Shown here in pieces: positions 8,263 to 17,556 of a DNA stretch of 39,293 nt; within the stretch, counting starts at the first letter, position 1, and every line of letters begins with the position of its first letter. Source of the stretch: Actinomycetota bacterium (lineage in GTDB: Bacteria > Actinomycetota > Actinomycetes > Streptosporangiales > Streptosporangiaceae); assembly GCA_003168255.1 (NCBI GenBank), contig PMSU01000118.1:1-39293 (forward strand). The letters are read 5' to 3'. The notes below the pieces were generated by a model, which worked only from the letters and a program-made list of their open reading frames with translations, made no database searches and was not told the origin of the DNA. The translations under genes and the position numbers were made by a program.

Positions 8263-9822
8263 CTAAAACCTTTCAGCCGGACCGCCACCGGTGAGCACGC
8301 GCAGGGTGCGCAGGCTGGGATCAGCGGCATAGGCGATGCGGCTGCCCTCGGCCGCCTGCCGCCAAAGCGCATCGAGGAGACCAGGCGTAATGAGCTCCCC
8401 CGGTGCCAGGATCGGCACGCCGGGCGGGTAGGCGGCGATGAGCTCAGCGCTGATCCTGCCCGCGGCCTGCTCGGCCGGGACGGCGGTCCACGGGGCGAAG
8501 AACGCGGTACGCGGGTCGACCACGGGCTCGGCCGAGAGAGTCCAGCTGACCCCGGTGGCGGCCGGACGCGGGGTACCCGAGCCGGCCGTGATGGCACCGC
8601 CCAGCACATCGGTGAGCATGCCGACCGTGTCCGCGGTATCCGCCACGGTGACCGTGGCGACGATGGTGTCGCGGTCGGCCATCTCCAGCGGCACGCCCGC
8701 GGCCTGCGCCACGGTCTCGACGACAGTGCCGTCGGCGCCCGTGCCCGCCAGGCTCAGCACCAGCTTGGCCGGGTCGAACCGGGCGGGCGGAAAATCGCCC
8801 GGCCCCGGGACCGCCAGTCCAGGGCAGGCCCCCAGCAGGCGCGCACGGGCGTCGGCGACCAGGCAGGCCAGCCGGTGCAGGAGCAGCGGGCCGCGGGATG
8901 CCAGCAGGCCGCGGGCGCCATCGATACTGGCCAGGATCGCCCCGGCCGGGCTGGTGGTCGTGGTGGCGTCGAACGCCGTCTCCAGCCGGTCCGGCGACAG
9001 ATACCCCTCGCGGGCCAGGACAAGCGCGGCCTGGCTGTAGGCGGGCAGCATCTTGTGCGCGCTGATCACCATGGCGTCGGCGCCGGCCTCAAGCGCATGC
9101 GGCGGGTAGTCGGCCTGGAAGCCGAAATGCGCTCCCCATGCCTGGTCAACGAGCAACGGCACGCCGCGGGCGTGCGCCACCCTGGCCAGCGCACCGACAT
9201 CGGCGACCGTGCCCAGGTAGCTGGGCTCCGAAATCCACCCGGCGACCGCACCGGGAGCCGCGTCCAGCGCGGCCGCTAGCTGCTCGGCCGTCGGGCCCAG
9301 CGGGAGCATAGTGGCCGCGTCGCTGTGCGCCGGCAGCCACACCGGCCGCAGGCCGGCCAGGATCAGCCCGCTGAACACCGACCGATGGATGCTGCGGGCC
9401 ATGACTACCTGGTCGCCGGGGCGGCCCGCGGCCAGCAGCAGGGCCTGGTTCGCCTGGGTGGCGCCGCCGACGCTGAACCGGCACCAGTCCGCGCCCCACA
9501 GCTCCGCGGCCAGCGCCTCGGCCCTGGTCAACAGGCCGCCGGTCAGCTTCATCGTGTCCAGCCCGGCGTACAGGGGGACGTCCGCATCCGTGACCAGGCC
9601 GAGGTCGGCATCGAGCGCCAGCGCCCGTCTCTTGTGCCCGGGCACGCAGAACGGCGTGTCGCCGCGGCTGGCCGCCGTCACGTACGCCGCCAGCAGCGGC
9701 GCACCGGCGACAAGCCGATCCCCATCGCCCGGGCAGCCATGACCCGCGCAGCCGGGACTTTCCAGCGCCACAGTCGTCCTCCGGTTCTTGGCCCGGCCCG
9801 ATGAAACGCCCGCTACACCCAT
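8263..9822 (-). CDS. Orn/Lys/Arg decarboxylase-family PLP enzyme
   Basis: This is a 519-residue PLP-dependent fold-type I enzyme of the Orn/Lys/Arg decarboxylase group (SpeA/Cad-like, Bacillus type without the N-terminal wing domain). Signatures are FCVPGHKRR near the N-terminus, the glycine-rich FSVGGATQANQALLLA cofactor loop, VDQAWGAHFGF (Asp for the pyridine nitrogen), and SAHKMLPAYSQ with Lys257 as the Schiff-base lysine. The C-terminal subdomain ends with YPPGVPILAPGE, typical of the family. It would decarboxylate a basic amino acid to a polyamine precursor, but the exact substrate cannot be read from sequence. Its ATG overlaps the last 10 bases of the upstream regulator gene, implying translational coupling and a common transcript. 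The first ~35 residues look non-conserved, so a start slightly downstream is possible. Confidence 0.87.
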   Translation of the reverse strand: MGVAGVSSGRAKNRRTTVALESPGCAGHGCPGDGDRLVAGAPLLAAYVTAASRGDTPFCVPGHKRRALALDADLGLVTDADVPLYAGLDTMKLTGGLLTRAEALAAELWGADWCRFSVGGATQANQALLLAAGRPGDQVVMARSIHRSVFSGLILAGLRPVWLPAHSDAATMLPLGPTAEQLAAALDAAPGAVAGWISEPSYLGTVADVGALARVAHARGVPLLVDQAWGAHFGFQADYPPHALEAGADAMVISAHKMLPAYSQAALVLAREGYLSPDRLETAFDATTTTSPAGAILASIDGARGLLASRGPLLLHRLACLVADARARLLGACPGLAVPGPGDFPPARFDPAKLVLSLAGTGADGTVVETVAQAAGVPLEMADRDTIVATVTVADTADTVGMLTDVLGGAITAGSGTPRPAATGVSWTLSAEPVVDPRTAFFAPWTAVPAEQAAGRISAELIAAYPPGVPILAPGELITPGLLDALWRQAAEGSRIAYAADPSLRTLRVLTGGGPAERF

Positions 9823-10793
9823 CCCCGCTGGCGGGCTTCCATGCCGGCCTGGAATCGGCTGGTCACGTTCAGATCCTGCATCAGGCGCCGGATGTGGCGC
9901 TGCGCGGTCCGCAGGCTACAGCCCAGCGAGCGGGCGATTCCCTCGTCGGTGAGCCCCGCGGCCAGGCAGGACAACACGGCTGTCCTCGTCTCATCGGGGT
10001 GGCCCGCGGCTGCGCCGGCTGAGTCCTTGCCGAGGAATGAACGCAGCGGTATGGCCCGGTCCCATTCGGCTTCGAACAGGGCGATGAGCGAGTCGAGCAG
10101 GTCACACGGGCGCACGATGAACGACGCGTCGATGGCATGCTGCCTGGTCTTGATGGGGATCAAGGCCATCTTGTCGTCCACGATCCAGAGCTTGGTCGGC
10201 AGGTCTGGCCGCACCCGCGCTTGCTCGCCTGCCGCGAGCGCGCCGCGGATATCGCCCTCCAGCCTGCCGGGCCACATCACCCCCTGCGCGCTGTAGACGA
10301 CGCGGTAGCTGACACCTTGGCGGATCCGCTCCGCCTCCTGCGAGACGTTCTCGTCAAGCGACTGGACATAGGGCGGCCGGTCGAATCCCCTGATCTGATA
10401 GCGGGCGGCGTCAGGCAACTGGTCCGTGCGGCTCCTGATGGTGCTCTCGCCGGTGATGATCTCCACGAGCTCGGCCGGGTGTTCCTGGCGGGACGCCTCG
10501 TGGAAGGCCTGCATCAGATCACTGCTGCCCAGCCGGGCCTGCCGGAGCTCGTCCTCCTGCTTGGCCAGCAGCGGCTCGATAGCGATATCGGGGGCGACGG
10601 CGATGTAACGCGCCTGCCTGCCGGGGAGCCGGTTTGCCAGTCCCTGGCGGACCAGCCTCTGCAGGTCCCGGGTGGCCTGCTGCGAGGATACGGATCCGTA
10701 GGCGGCTAGCTCGGCGACGGTGGACCGGGGGCTGTGAATGAGGACCGTGTAGAGGCTCTCTACACTGGGTGCGAGACCGAGAGTTTCAAACAC
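9813..10793 (-). CDS. TrmB-like/LuxR-type transcriptional regulator
   Basis: This is a 326-residue regulator of the actinobacterial TrmB-LuxR architecture. The N-terminal winged helix (about 8-62, VAELAAYGSVSSQQATRDLQ) resembles TrmB. A central ligand/phospholipase-D-like region (about 90-235) contains the LWIVDDKMALIP stretch. The C-terminal LuxR/GerE helix-turn-helix spans about 262-318 (LSCLAAGLTDEGIARSLGCS). The start is GTG 10793, preceded by GGAGG with a 7-nt gap. The gene overlaps the downstream PLP decarboxylase by 10 bp, so it probably controls that gene or responds to its substrate or product. It may autoregulate from the 156-bp region shared with the divergent small protein. Effector unknown. 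Confidence 0.85.
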   Translation of the reverse strand: MFETLGLAPSVESLYTVLIHSPRSTVAELAAYGSVSSQQATRDLQRLVRQGLANRLPGRQARYIAVAPDIAIEPLLAKQEDELRQARLGSSDLMQAFHEASRQEHPAELVEIITGESTIRSRTDQLPDAARYQIRGFDRPPYVQSLDENVSQEAERIRQGVSYRVVYSAQGVMWPGRLEGDIRGALAAGEQARVRPDLPTKLWIVDDKMALIPIKTRQHAIDASFIVRPCDLLDSLIALFEAEWDRAIPLRSFLGKDSAGAAAGHPDETRTAVLSCLAAGLTDEGIARSLGCSLRTAQRHIRRLMQDLNVTSRFQAGMEARQRGWV

Positions 10794-10949
10794 CTGACGC
10801 CTCCGCGATCAGTGGCGGTAATCCGCCACGCGGCGTGTACCCGCCGCTGCGGCACCCTTGCGTCACCTGATTTCACGGTACACCATTTCTTGCATACCGG
10901 CATTGCGTCCAACGGCGGGCGAGACCGACACCGGGAGGTGCCGCGCCCC

Positions 10950-11330
10950 ATGATTCTTGAGCCAGCTGGCATCCCCCCACGGGCACCCTCCAGGGAAGGA
11001 ATCCTGGCGGGCAGCTCCAGACAGGGCACGGCTCGGTGGCTTGCCGACCGCGCCGACCACGCCGACCGCGCCGACCACGCAGACCACGCCGACCACGCCG
11101 AGCACACCGACCGCGCCGAGCGCGCCGAGATCGCCGGGAAGATCGAGCGAGCCCATCCCGGTTATCACGTGTGGGTCTCGGACACCGGCTGGTGGTACGC
11201 GACACGAACACAACCCTGGGTGTGCGGTCAGTCGGCGACCGTGCATGGACCTGGGCCTGGGGAACTCTCCGGCGCACTGGCCGAGGAGGAAGCCGTCACA
11301 ATGGGCCGCGCCATGACCGGGGCGTGGTAA
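10950..11330 (+). CDS. Small hypothetical protein with (Ala-Asp-His/Arg) repeats
   Basis: This is a 126-residue protein. The N-terminal third is ordinary. Residues about 32-61 are ten tandem copies of a three-residue unit (A-D-H or A-D-R, drifting to A-E-R). The C-terminal ~65 residues (IERAHPGYHVWVSDTGWWYA, later GPGELSGALAEEEA) resemble a small actinobacterial family of unknown function in which a similar HPGYHVWxSDTG stretch recurs; that likeness is from memory. The ATG at 10950 follows GGGAGGTG by about 11 nt; GTG 10938 in the same frame is an alternative. No signal peptide or membrane segment is seen. The charged repeat is probably a flexible helix or linker. Function unknown. Confidence 0.6.
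   Translation: MILEPAGIPPRAPSREGILAGSSRQGTARWLADRADHADRADHADHADHAEHTDRAERAEIAGKIERAHPGYHVWVSDTGWWYATRTQPWVCGQSATVHGPGPGELSGALAEEEAVTMGRAMTGAW
11043..11132 (+). repeat. Ten tandem 9-bp units (GCCGACCAC/GCCGACCGC type)
   Basis: Units start every 9 bp from 11043. The first six are nearly identical, and the last four are degenerate (GCCGAGCAC, ACCGACCGC, GCCGAGCGC, GCCGAGATC). The unit is in frame within the small protein and adds A-D-H/R triplets, so copy-number change would not shift the reading frame. Confidence 0.9.
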
Positions 11331-11390
11331 AGCACCCGATTCCGGCGATGTTGCACAGCACCACACAGCACCACACGGCGATGTGCCCAC

Positions 11391-11439
11391 GCAGAAAGCT
11401 GCTGCCGCGGAGGTCCCCCCGCGGCAGCAGCCTTTCTGC
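11391..11439. terminator. Strong bidirectional terminator hairpin
   Basis: The arm 11391-11410 (GCAGAAAGCTGCTGCCGCGG) pairs over its full 20 bp with 11419-11439, with one bulged C and an 8-nt loop. It lies between the small protein (stop at 11330) and the subtilase (stop at 11456, opposite strand), so it can end both convergent transcripts. A run CTTTCT follows on the plus side. Confidence 0.85.
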
Positions 11440-11455
11440 TGGATGATCGGTATCG

Positions 11456-14400
11456 CTACCCGATCGTGTACTCGTACGGAAGGGCGGCCACCTCGCTGCC
11501 GGCCTGCTGGCCGTACGGCTGGACATCGGCGGCGAAGACGTCAACGTACAGGTTGCCGCTGACGGTGGTTGCGGACGGGCCGGATGGGGTGATCGTTACC
11601 GTGATCGTGCGGGTTTGCCCTGGCGAAATCGTGAATATTCCGAACGGAGCCGACGGAGTCACGGCGCGCTGCCAGAAGTCGCCCACGGTGGAGGTGATCG
11701 TCGAATCGAACTCCTCGATCTGCGCGGACATCGTCATGTTGACCGTTCCGGCCGGTGCGCTCCCTGACCCGTAACCATCCGCCGCGATCTCGTCGGGGAA
11801 GGCGGCCCAGCCGCCGGCCGTGACCGAGCCCGCTGCCGGGGTAAAGGATCCGACCGCGGTATCCGAACCTGATCCCGGCACGCTGACCAGATCCGGGTCG
11901 CCCGTGAACGGCTCGTAGTCGAACATCGCCGGCAGGCTCGCGGTCGACGTGACGGTCACCGCGGATGCCTGCGCCGGGACAACCCACTCGGGCGGTACCT
12001 CGGTGGCGGGCATCGGCAGCGGGACGTCCGTAACCTGGCTGACCGGCGCCAGTGCCACGCTTCCCTGGGTGGTGAGCCGCGGATCCACGAAGAAGTCCTC
12101 GGCCGCCGAACCGGTGTTGCGGATCTTCACCTGCACCGGGACAGCCTCGCCCGCCGGCAGCGTGGTAGATGAGCTGTCGGGCAGCCCGGTCGCTGTTACA
12201 TCCGTGTTGTTGAAGGCGATGTTGCCGGTGAACGACTGAGAGATTTCGTCGCCGACGACATTGTTCGCTATATCGACGATGAGCGTCCATGTACCCGGAG
12301 TCGGGTTAACGGTGTACATGCTGGTCTTCAGGCCCGGGGTGAGGGTAAACGCCCCGCCGCTGCCGACCCCGGTGGCCAGGTCGTTCGAACCATAGCCTTC
12401 CGTCTCGCCCGCCGGGTTGACCAGGTACCCGCTCACTTGGTCGCTCGGGTCGTTGGCCAACGTGAAATTGGCGTTGATGCTGTTCGCGCCCGAGGGCACC
12501 ACGAATTCGTAGTAGAAGGCCTGGCCCTCGCCGGGTGGCCGTCCGTTGCCGCCGGTCAGCGTGCCGCTGAACGTTCCGCCAAGAGCCACGTTCACCAGGC
12601 TGCGCAGGGTGACCGGAATGGAAGTCGCCCCGTGGCCCGAGTTCAGCACTACCGCGCCACTGGCGTCGCCAGGAGTTGATGGCGTGGACGCAGAGAAGGC
12701 GAAGTTCCCGCTGGCTCCTGGCGCAAGCGTCAGCTTCTTCGGGCTGACCGATCCGAAGCTGGTGAAGTTGTTCGTGTTCGCCTCGAAGTGAACCTTCCCG
12801 ACGGTGCCGTTGCTGGTAGACACGTCGCTGAAGATGACGGCCGTCCATTTACCCGGAGCAGGCTTACGGACGTCTACGCTGCCGAAGTTGCCGACGCCCT
12901 GCGGCAGCGAATGCGCGGCGAACTCGCCGAGCGGGTCGATCAGGATCAGCCTGACCCGGGAGTTGTTCCCGTTGGCCGGGGTGCCCGGGTAGGCGATCGA
13001 GGCGTACACCCTGTTCACGTCCGCGGGGACGGTGAAGTGCAGCACGCCGTAGTTGTTCTCGACACCCGAGTAGTTGGTGAAGTGCTTGCTGGCGGTGTCG
13101 CTGAGCGTGACGCTGCCGGTTTGCACGTTCTGCGCAGGCCCGAAGGCCCGGCCCGACACGTGGACGACCTGCGTGCCCGTGCCGGTATTGGTCACTGTCG
13201 TGGTCCAGTGCTTCATGACGCCGGGGTTGGCGATCCCGTTGAGCTGGTTGGTGCTCGTCAGCAGGGTCTGGCCGGTCGGCGCCGGGGTGCCGGACGAGTC
13301 GGGAGCGGACTCCGCTAGCTCGACCGCCTTGTAGGTGTCGAGCAGGCCAGCGCCCTGCTCGTCGGCGGGCACGCCGAGGTCATCGGCGGTGCTCAGCAGG
13401 ATCTGCTTGACCAGGGCGGGAGTCGGGTTGGCGCCGTCGTGGGTCTTGCGGAAGGCCTGGATCACCAGCGCGGCCGCGCCTGCGGTCAGCGGCGACGACT
13501 GGCTCGTCCCGCCGCTTTCCTCGATGTCGGAGGGCTCGCCGAGGAAGTTCACGCAACCGGAATAGGTCGAGCTGGCCGTGCAGGAGGCGAAGCTCAGGTC
13601 GCCAGGGGCGACCAGGTCAATCGTGCCGCCCGTCTCATCGAAGCCGCCTGAGCTGAGCGAGCTGATGTTGTCGTCCAGCCAGCCGGCCCTGGCGAACCGG
13701 TCGGCCGCCGCGTAGTCGGTCTGTGCATAGAAACGGAAGTCCGTCGAGGCACCCACCGAGATGACGGCCGGGTCAGTGGCCGGCGAGCCGATGGTGTTCG
13801 TCGAACCAGCGTCGCCAGAGGAGACGGTGACGGTCACGCCGGCCGCGACCGCCGCCTCGTCGGCCTGCTTGATCGCGTCCTGGGACGTGATATCAGGGAA
13901 CGGGTTGGAGCCGAAGGACTGGTTCAGCACGTTGACGTCATCAACTTCGACGGCGTAGTTGATGGCCGCGAGGAAGCCGGAAGTAGTGGAGGCGTCGTTC
14001 TCCCCAAACACCTTGAGCCCGACGAGCTGGACGCCAGGCGCGACGCCCTCGATGCGGATGTTGCACGGGGCAACCGGCGACTGGGCGCTGAAATCCTGCG
14101 TGTTGTAGACCTCGAGGCCCTGGCCGGCGATCGAGTTGGCGTCAAGGAACGCCTCGTCACCGCTGGTCGGGGCGGCGGTCCCGTCACCGCTGAAGTCCTT
14201 GTAGTCCACGAAGACGCTGTTGCCATCGGAGTCGATGAAGTTCACGTTGTGGGTGTCGATGCCATCGGCCATGAAGCCGACCTTCACGCCGGCGCCGGTG
14301 AAGCCCAGCGAGCGGGCAGTCTTGGCGCTCGGCGACAGCGAGGCCGTGTGCGTCACGGAGAGCGCCTCAGGCTCAAGCTCCACCTGACCGTTCGGCAGGC

Positions 14401-14944
14401 ATGCACCGGGAAGCAGCTTGTACTTTGCCCCCGTCCCGGACGTGGCAGTGCCGGCGTTCTCGGCAAGATCTTGCGGGCTCGGGCCCATGATCAGCGAGTC
14501 CGGGATGACCTTGGCCACCGCCGGATTGGCCGCCAGCCTGGCTGCCTCACCCTTGGACACCGTCGCCGCGAAGCCGTTGATCAGCTGGTAGCGCTTGACG
14601 TGGGTGGCGTGCACCAGGGAGAGCTCCCTGATCAGCGGACCCTGGTCGGCACTGACCATAGCGGCGCGCTGGGTCGCCTCCCTGCTGCCCTCAGGAGCCT
14701 GCGACGGCTGGTTCTTTAGCAGCACGACCACGTGCTGGTTGGCGTTGCGCGACAGCTGCGCAGCCTGCGCCGCGGTGAGCGGCTGCTGCGCCGAGCGGCC
14801 AGCCGCCGCGGTCCCGGCGGCAGATACGCCAGCCTGCGCGACGGCCGCCTGGGCCGCCAGCAGCACGGGGACCGACGCCGTCGCCACGATTACCGAGATG
14901 GCTCTGTTCCGGGAGTGTGCCCGGCTCTTCATGCCTTGTTGCAT
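11456..14944 (-). CDS. Secreted subtilase-like serine peptidase with sedolisin-type residues
   Basis: This is a 1162-residue exported peptidase. A signal peptide (about 1-40) is followed by an inhibitor-I9-like propeptide (about 70-153, HVVVLLKN to AVAKVIPDS) and a peptidase_S8-type core (about 215-540). Beyond it lie long beta-rich C-terminal regions with pre-peptidase/P-domain-like character. The serine motif is intact (GGTSQSSP, Ser481). The usual HGTH histidine motif is absent. Where it should be there is [14 protein letters not shown], with Glu264 and Asp268 spaced as in sedolisins (E-x3-D). The usual oxyanion Asn is Asp378 in SSGDAG, again as in sedolisins. The subtilase DTG aspartate is displaced (MADGID). 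The ATG at 14944 has GAGGAG 7 nt upstream. It is either an acid-adapted protease with a Ser-Glu-Asp triad or catalytically altered. Confidence 0.88.
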   Translation of the reverse strand: MQQGMKSRAHSRNRAISVIVATASVPVLLAAQAAVAQAGVSAAGTAAAGRSAQQPLTAAQAAQLSRNANQHVVVLLKNQPSQAPEGSREATQRAAMVSADQGPLIRELSLVHATHVKRYQLINGFAATVSKGEAARLAANPAVAKVIPDSLIMGPSPQDLAENAGTATSGTGAKYKLLPGACLPNGQVELEPEALSVTHTASLSPSAKTARSLGFTGAGVKVGFMADGIDTHNVNFIDSDGNSVFVDYKDFSGDGTAAPTSGDEAFLDANSIAGQGLEVYNTQDFSAQSPVAPCNIRIEGVAPGVQLVGLKVFGENDASTTSGFLAAINYAVEVDDVNVLNQSFGSNPFPDITSQDAIKQADEAAVAAGVTVTVSSGDAGSTNTIGSPATDPAVISVGASTDFRFYAQTDYAAADRFARAGWLDDNISSLSSGGFDETGGTIDLVAPGDLSFASCTASSTYSGCVNFLGEPSDIEESGGTSQSSPLTAGAAALVIQAFRKTHDGANPTPALVKQILLSTADDLGVPADEQGAGLLDTYKAVELAESAPDSSGTPAPTGQTLLTSTNQLNGIANPGVMKHWTTTVTNTGTGTQVVHVSGRAFGPAQNVQTGSVTLSDTASKHFTNYSGVENNYGVLHFTVPADVNRVYASIAYPGTPANGNNSRVRLILIDPLGEFAAHSLPQGVGNFGSVDVRKPAPGKWTAVIFSDVSTSNGTVGKVHFEANTNNFTSFGSVSPKKLTLAPGASGNFAFSASTPSTPGDASGAVVLNSGHGATSIPVTLRSLVNVALGGTFSGTLTGGNGRPPGEGQAFYYEFVVPSGANSINANFTLANDPSDQVSGYLVNPAGETEGYGSNDLATGVGSGGAFTLTPGLKTSMYTVNPTPGTWTLIVDIANNVVGDEISQSFTGNIAFNNTDVTATGLPDSSSTTLPAGEAVPVQVKIRNTGSAAEDFFVDPRLTTQGSVALAPVSQVTDVPLPMPATEVPPEWVVPAQASAVTVTSTASLPAMFDYEPFTGDPDLVSVPGSGSDTAVGSFTPAAGSVTAGGWAAFPDEIAADGYGSGSAPAGTVNMTMSAQIEEFDSTITSTVGDFWQRAVTPSAPFGIFTISPGQTRTITVTITPSGPSATTVSGNLYVDVFAADVQPYGQQAGSEVAALPYEYTIG

Positions 14945-15122
14945 GTTCCCACTCCTCAGTGGCGACCGTGCTAACCGTGGCCGCGCTGTAATCCAGGCCG
15001 TGGCACGCGCGACTGGAGAAGCGGGGGTGGAGCGATGAAGCGTGCCGACCTGGACGTTAGCAGGTATAACCGGAGTTGTACTAGATGCACCTGTTATCGC
15101 GTATTGGTCAGATTGCCGGAGG

Positions 15123-16481
15123 TCAGCTCACATCCGGCGCTTCATTGACGCCATGCTGGCGGTACATTCCGGCGACGAGGAACGCCAGATCCAGGGACTG
15201 GCCGCGGTTGAGCCTGGGATCGCAGGCGGTCTCGTACCGCTGTGGCAGGTCGCTTTCGGCCACGTTCTGCCCGCCGCCCACGCATTCGGTGACGTCGTCG
15301 CCGGTGAACTCGATGTGGATGCCGCCTGGGTGGGTGCCGAGCGCGCGGTGTACCTCGAAGAAGCCGGCCACTTCGGCCAGCACGTCGTCAAACCGCCGGG
15401 TCTTCTGCCCGCCCGGGGTCTCGAATGTGTTGCCGTGCATCGGGTCGCACACCCACGCGACCTGAGCACCGTCGGCGGCGGACTTCTCCACGAGCGGCGG
15501 CAACAGGTCGCGCACGCGGTCTGCGCCCATCCGGGTAATCAGGGTAAGGCGGCCCGGCTCACGATGGGGGTCCAGCGCATCGATCAGGGCGAGAACCTCT
15601 GCCGGGGTGGTCCGCGGGCCGAGCTTGACCGCTATCGGGTTGCGGATCTGGCGGGCGAACTCGATGTGGGCGCCGTCGATCGCGCGGGTGCGTTCGCCGA
15701 TCCACAGCAGGTGAGCCGATACGTCATAGTCAAGACCGGTTCGCGAGTCGATCCTGGTGAGCGGCCGCTCGTAGTCGAGCAGCAGGGCCTCGTGGCTTGA
15801 GTAGAGCTCGACGGCGTGGAACTCGTCCGGGTCGGCGCCGCAGGCGTGCATGAACGCGATCGCCCGGTCGATCTCCCCGGCCAGCCGCTCGTACCGCTGG
15901 CCGGCCGGACTGCGGGCGACGAAGTCCTGGTTCCAGGCGTGCACCTGGCGCAGGTCGGCGTATCCGCCGCCGGCGAAGGCCCTGCACAAGTTCAGCGTGA
16001 CCGCCGAGCAGTGGTAGGCATCAAGCAGCCGGCCCGGGTCGGGGTTCCTGGCCGCAGCGGTGAACTCCAGGCCGTTGACCGCGTCGCCGCGATAGACGGG
16101 AAGCTCCACGCCGCCGCGGATCTCGGTCGCCGCCGATCGCGGCTTGGCGAACTGGCCCGCCATCCTGCCCACCTTCACCACCGGCACGCTGGCGGCGTAG
16201 GTGAGCACCACGGCCATCTGGAGCAGCGTCCTGAGCTTGCCCCGTACGCTCTCGGCGGTCGTGCCGGCGAACGTCTCGGCGCAGTCGCCGCCCTGTAGGA
16301 GGAACGCCTCGCCGCGGGCGACCGCGGCCAGCCGCTCCCTGAGCTGGTCGCACTCCCCGGCGAAGACCAGCGGCGGCAGGCTCTCAAGCCGGGCGACGGC
16401 CGCCCCCAGCCGATCTGGGTCGGGCCAGTCGGGTTGCTGAAGCGCCGGCGCGCACCTGTCAGAACCCTGGGAGACGGTCAC
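15123..16481 (-). CDS. aroG: Class II 3-deoxy-7-phosphoheptulonate (DAHP) synthase
   Basis: This 452-residue enzyme condenses phosphoenolpyruvate and erythrose-4-phosphate, the first step of the shikimate pathway. It is the class II (plant/actinobacterial) type. The metal ligands are all present: Cys67 (QGGDCAETF), His349 (CDPMHGNT), Glu391 (HIEFTGDD) and Asp421 (CDPRLN). They sit exactly 20 positions earlier than Cys87/His369/Glu411/Asp441 of the M. tuberculosis enzyme, because the N-terminal extension is shorter. That extension contributes to dimerisation and feedback sites in the mycobacterial protein, so regulation may differ. It starts at GTG 16481, 42 bp downstream of the AraC regulator on the same strand, so it may share a transcript with it. 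Whether this is the housekeeping copy or a second, pathway-linked copy cannot be told here. Confidence 0.96.
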   Translation of the reverse strand: MTVSQGSDRCAPALQQPDWPDPDRLGAAVARLESLPPLVFAGECDQLRERLAAVARGEAFLLQGGDCAETFAGTTAESVRGKLRTLLQMAVVLTYAASVPVVKVGRMAGQFAKPRSAATEIRGGVELPVYRGDAVNGLEFTAAARNPDPGRLLDAYHCSAVTLNLCRAFAGGGYADLRQVHAWNQDFVARSPAGQRYERLAGEIDRAIAFMHACGADPDEFHAVELYSSHEALLLDYERPLTRIDSRTGLDYDVSAHLLWIGERTRAIDGAHIEFARQIRNPIAVKLGPRTTPAEVLALIDALDPHREPGRLTLITRMGADRVRDLLPPLVEKSAADGAQVAWVCDPMHGNTFETPGGQKTRRFDDVLAEVAGFFEVHRALGTHPGGIHIEFTGDDVTECVGGGQNVAESDLPQRYETACDPRLNRGQSLDLAFLVAGMYRQHGVNEAPDVS

Positions 16482-16523
16482 GGGTCCAGGCTAATGGCCT
16501 GGCCCAGCTGGCGAGGCCGGCCG

Positions 16524-17504
16524 TTAGCTCTGCCCGCCGCCTTCCCGGACTCGCTGGCTGTCGAGCTCGACATGGACGGCGTGCATATCGCCGTACAAAC
16601 GCGGCGTCACACCGAACCGGCCGCGGAATTCGCTGATGAAGTGCGAGACGCTGGCGTACCCCACTTCTTTGGAGACCCTGGCCACCGCGAGATTGCCGTC
16701 CACGAGCAGTTCGCGGGCGCGGTCCAATCGCATCTCCTTCAGGAACTGATACGGCGCTTTCCCGGTGACATCCCGGAACAGGTGCGCGAACGCTGACGGG
16801 CTCAAGCTGACCTGTTCGGCCATGTCGGCAACGGTCAGCGGCTCAGGCAAGTGTGCCCGCACATAGTCCAGTACCGCCGAGACCGGGTTGCTGGCTGCCT
16901 GCGCCGCGGCGATCGCCAGCAGCCGCGCGAACTGTTCGCGCTGAAGCACCCGGTAGACCATCTCCTGCAAATACAGCGGGGCAAGCACCCGCCGGTCCGT
17001 GCCTGTCCCCACCGCGCGCAGGAATCGCAGTACCGCCCCCATCAGCTCCTGGTCGAGGGCCGATACGAGCCCCTGCTTCGCCGGCGGCTGCCCCGGGCCG
17101 CCGCGCGAGCGGAACGTCGTCGTGCGTCGTTCGAGCATGTCGCTCGAGACGCGCCGTACCAGCGCCGGATCGATTTGCAGCACGAACGACAAGAACGGCA
17201 GGCTCGGCGACGCCTCGAGGATCTCGGCCTCGAAATGCAAGTGGCTGCTCAGCACCAGGTAGTTGAACGGGTCGTACCGGTAGGTCTCACCGTCGACGGT
17301 GACCGCCTTGCGGCCTTGCGCCACGATGCACAGCGAGAGGCTCTGGATCTCCTCCCAGGTCGGGCCGACGGGCGTGGTGAACCGGTAAATCGTCAGACCC
17401 GGCCAGGCTCCGGTGTTAGCGCCGACCCTGGGGGCGCGGGCAGCGAGCTCGGCGATCAGATCTCCGGACTTCACTGGCCGGTCGAGCTGTCCAGAATCCA
17501 TCAC
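16524..17504 (-). CDS. AraC-family transcriptional regulator (AraC_N type)
   Basis: This is a 326-residue regulator. The N-terminal half (about 35-195) is the AraC_N ligand/dimerisation cupin-like region, with SLCIVAQGRKAVTVDGETY and YDPFNYLVLSSHLHFEAEI. The C-terminal pair of AraC helix-turn-helices spans about 208-305 (LTVADMAEQVSLSPSAFAHL then VARVSKEVGYASVSHFISEF). The start is GTG 17504 or ATG 17501, with GAGG about 8 nt upstream of the GTG. Proteins with this N-domain often sit beside oxidoreductase genes. Here it lies between a DJ-1 gene and DAHP synthase, and 1 kb from the diiron monooxygenase operon. It is the best local candidate to regulate the divergent promoter region 18277-18522. 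Confidence 0.92.
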   Translation of the reverse strand: MMDSGQLDRPVKSGDLIAELAARAPRVGANTGAWPGLTIYRFTTPVGPTWEEIQSLSLCIVAQGRKAVTVDGETYRYDPFNYLVLSSHLHFEAEILEASPSLPFLSFVLQIDPALVRRVSSDMLERRTTTFRSRGGPGQPPAKQGLVSALDQELMGAVLRFLRAVGTGTDRRVLAPLYLQEMVYRVLQREQFARLLAIAAAQAASNPVSAVLDYVRAHLPEPLTVADMAEQVSLSPSAFAHLFRDVTGKAPYQFLKEMRLDRARELLVDGNLAVARVSKEVGYASVSHFISEFRGRFGVTPRLYGDMHAVHVELDSQRVREGGGQS

Positions 17505-17556
17505 GCCGCCATCCTCAGGCTCGCTCCCTCACCAGCGTCCCCCTGCTCGCGGGATC

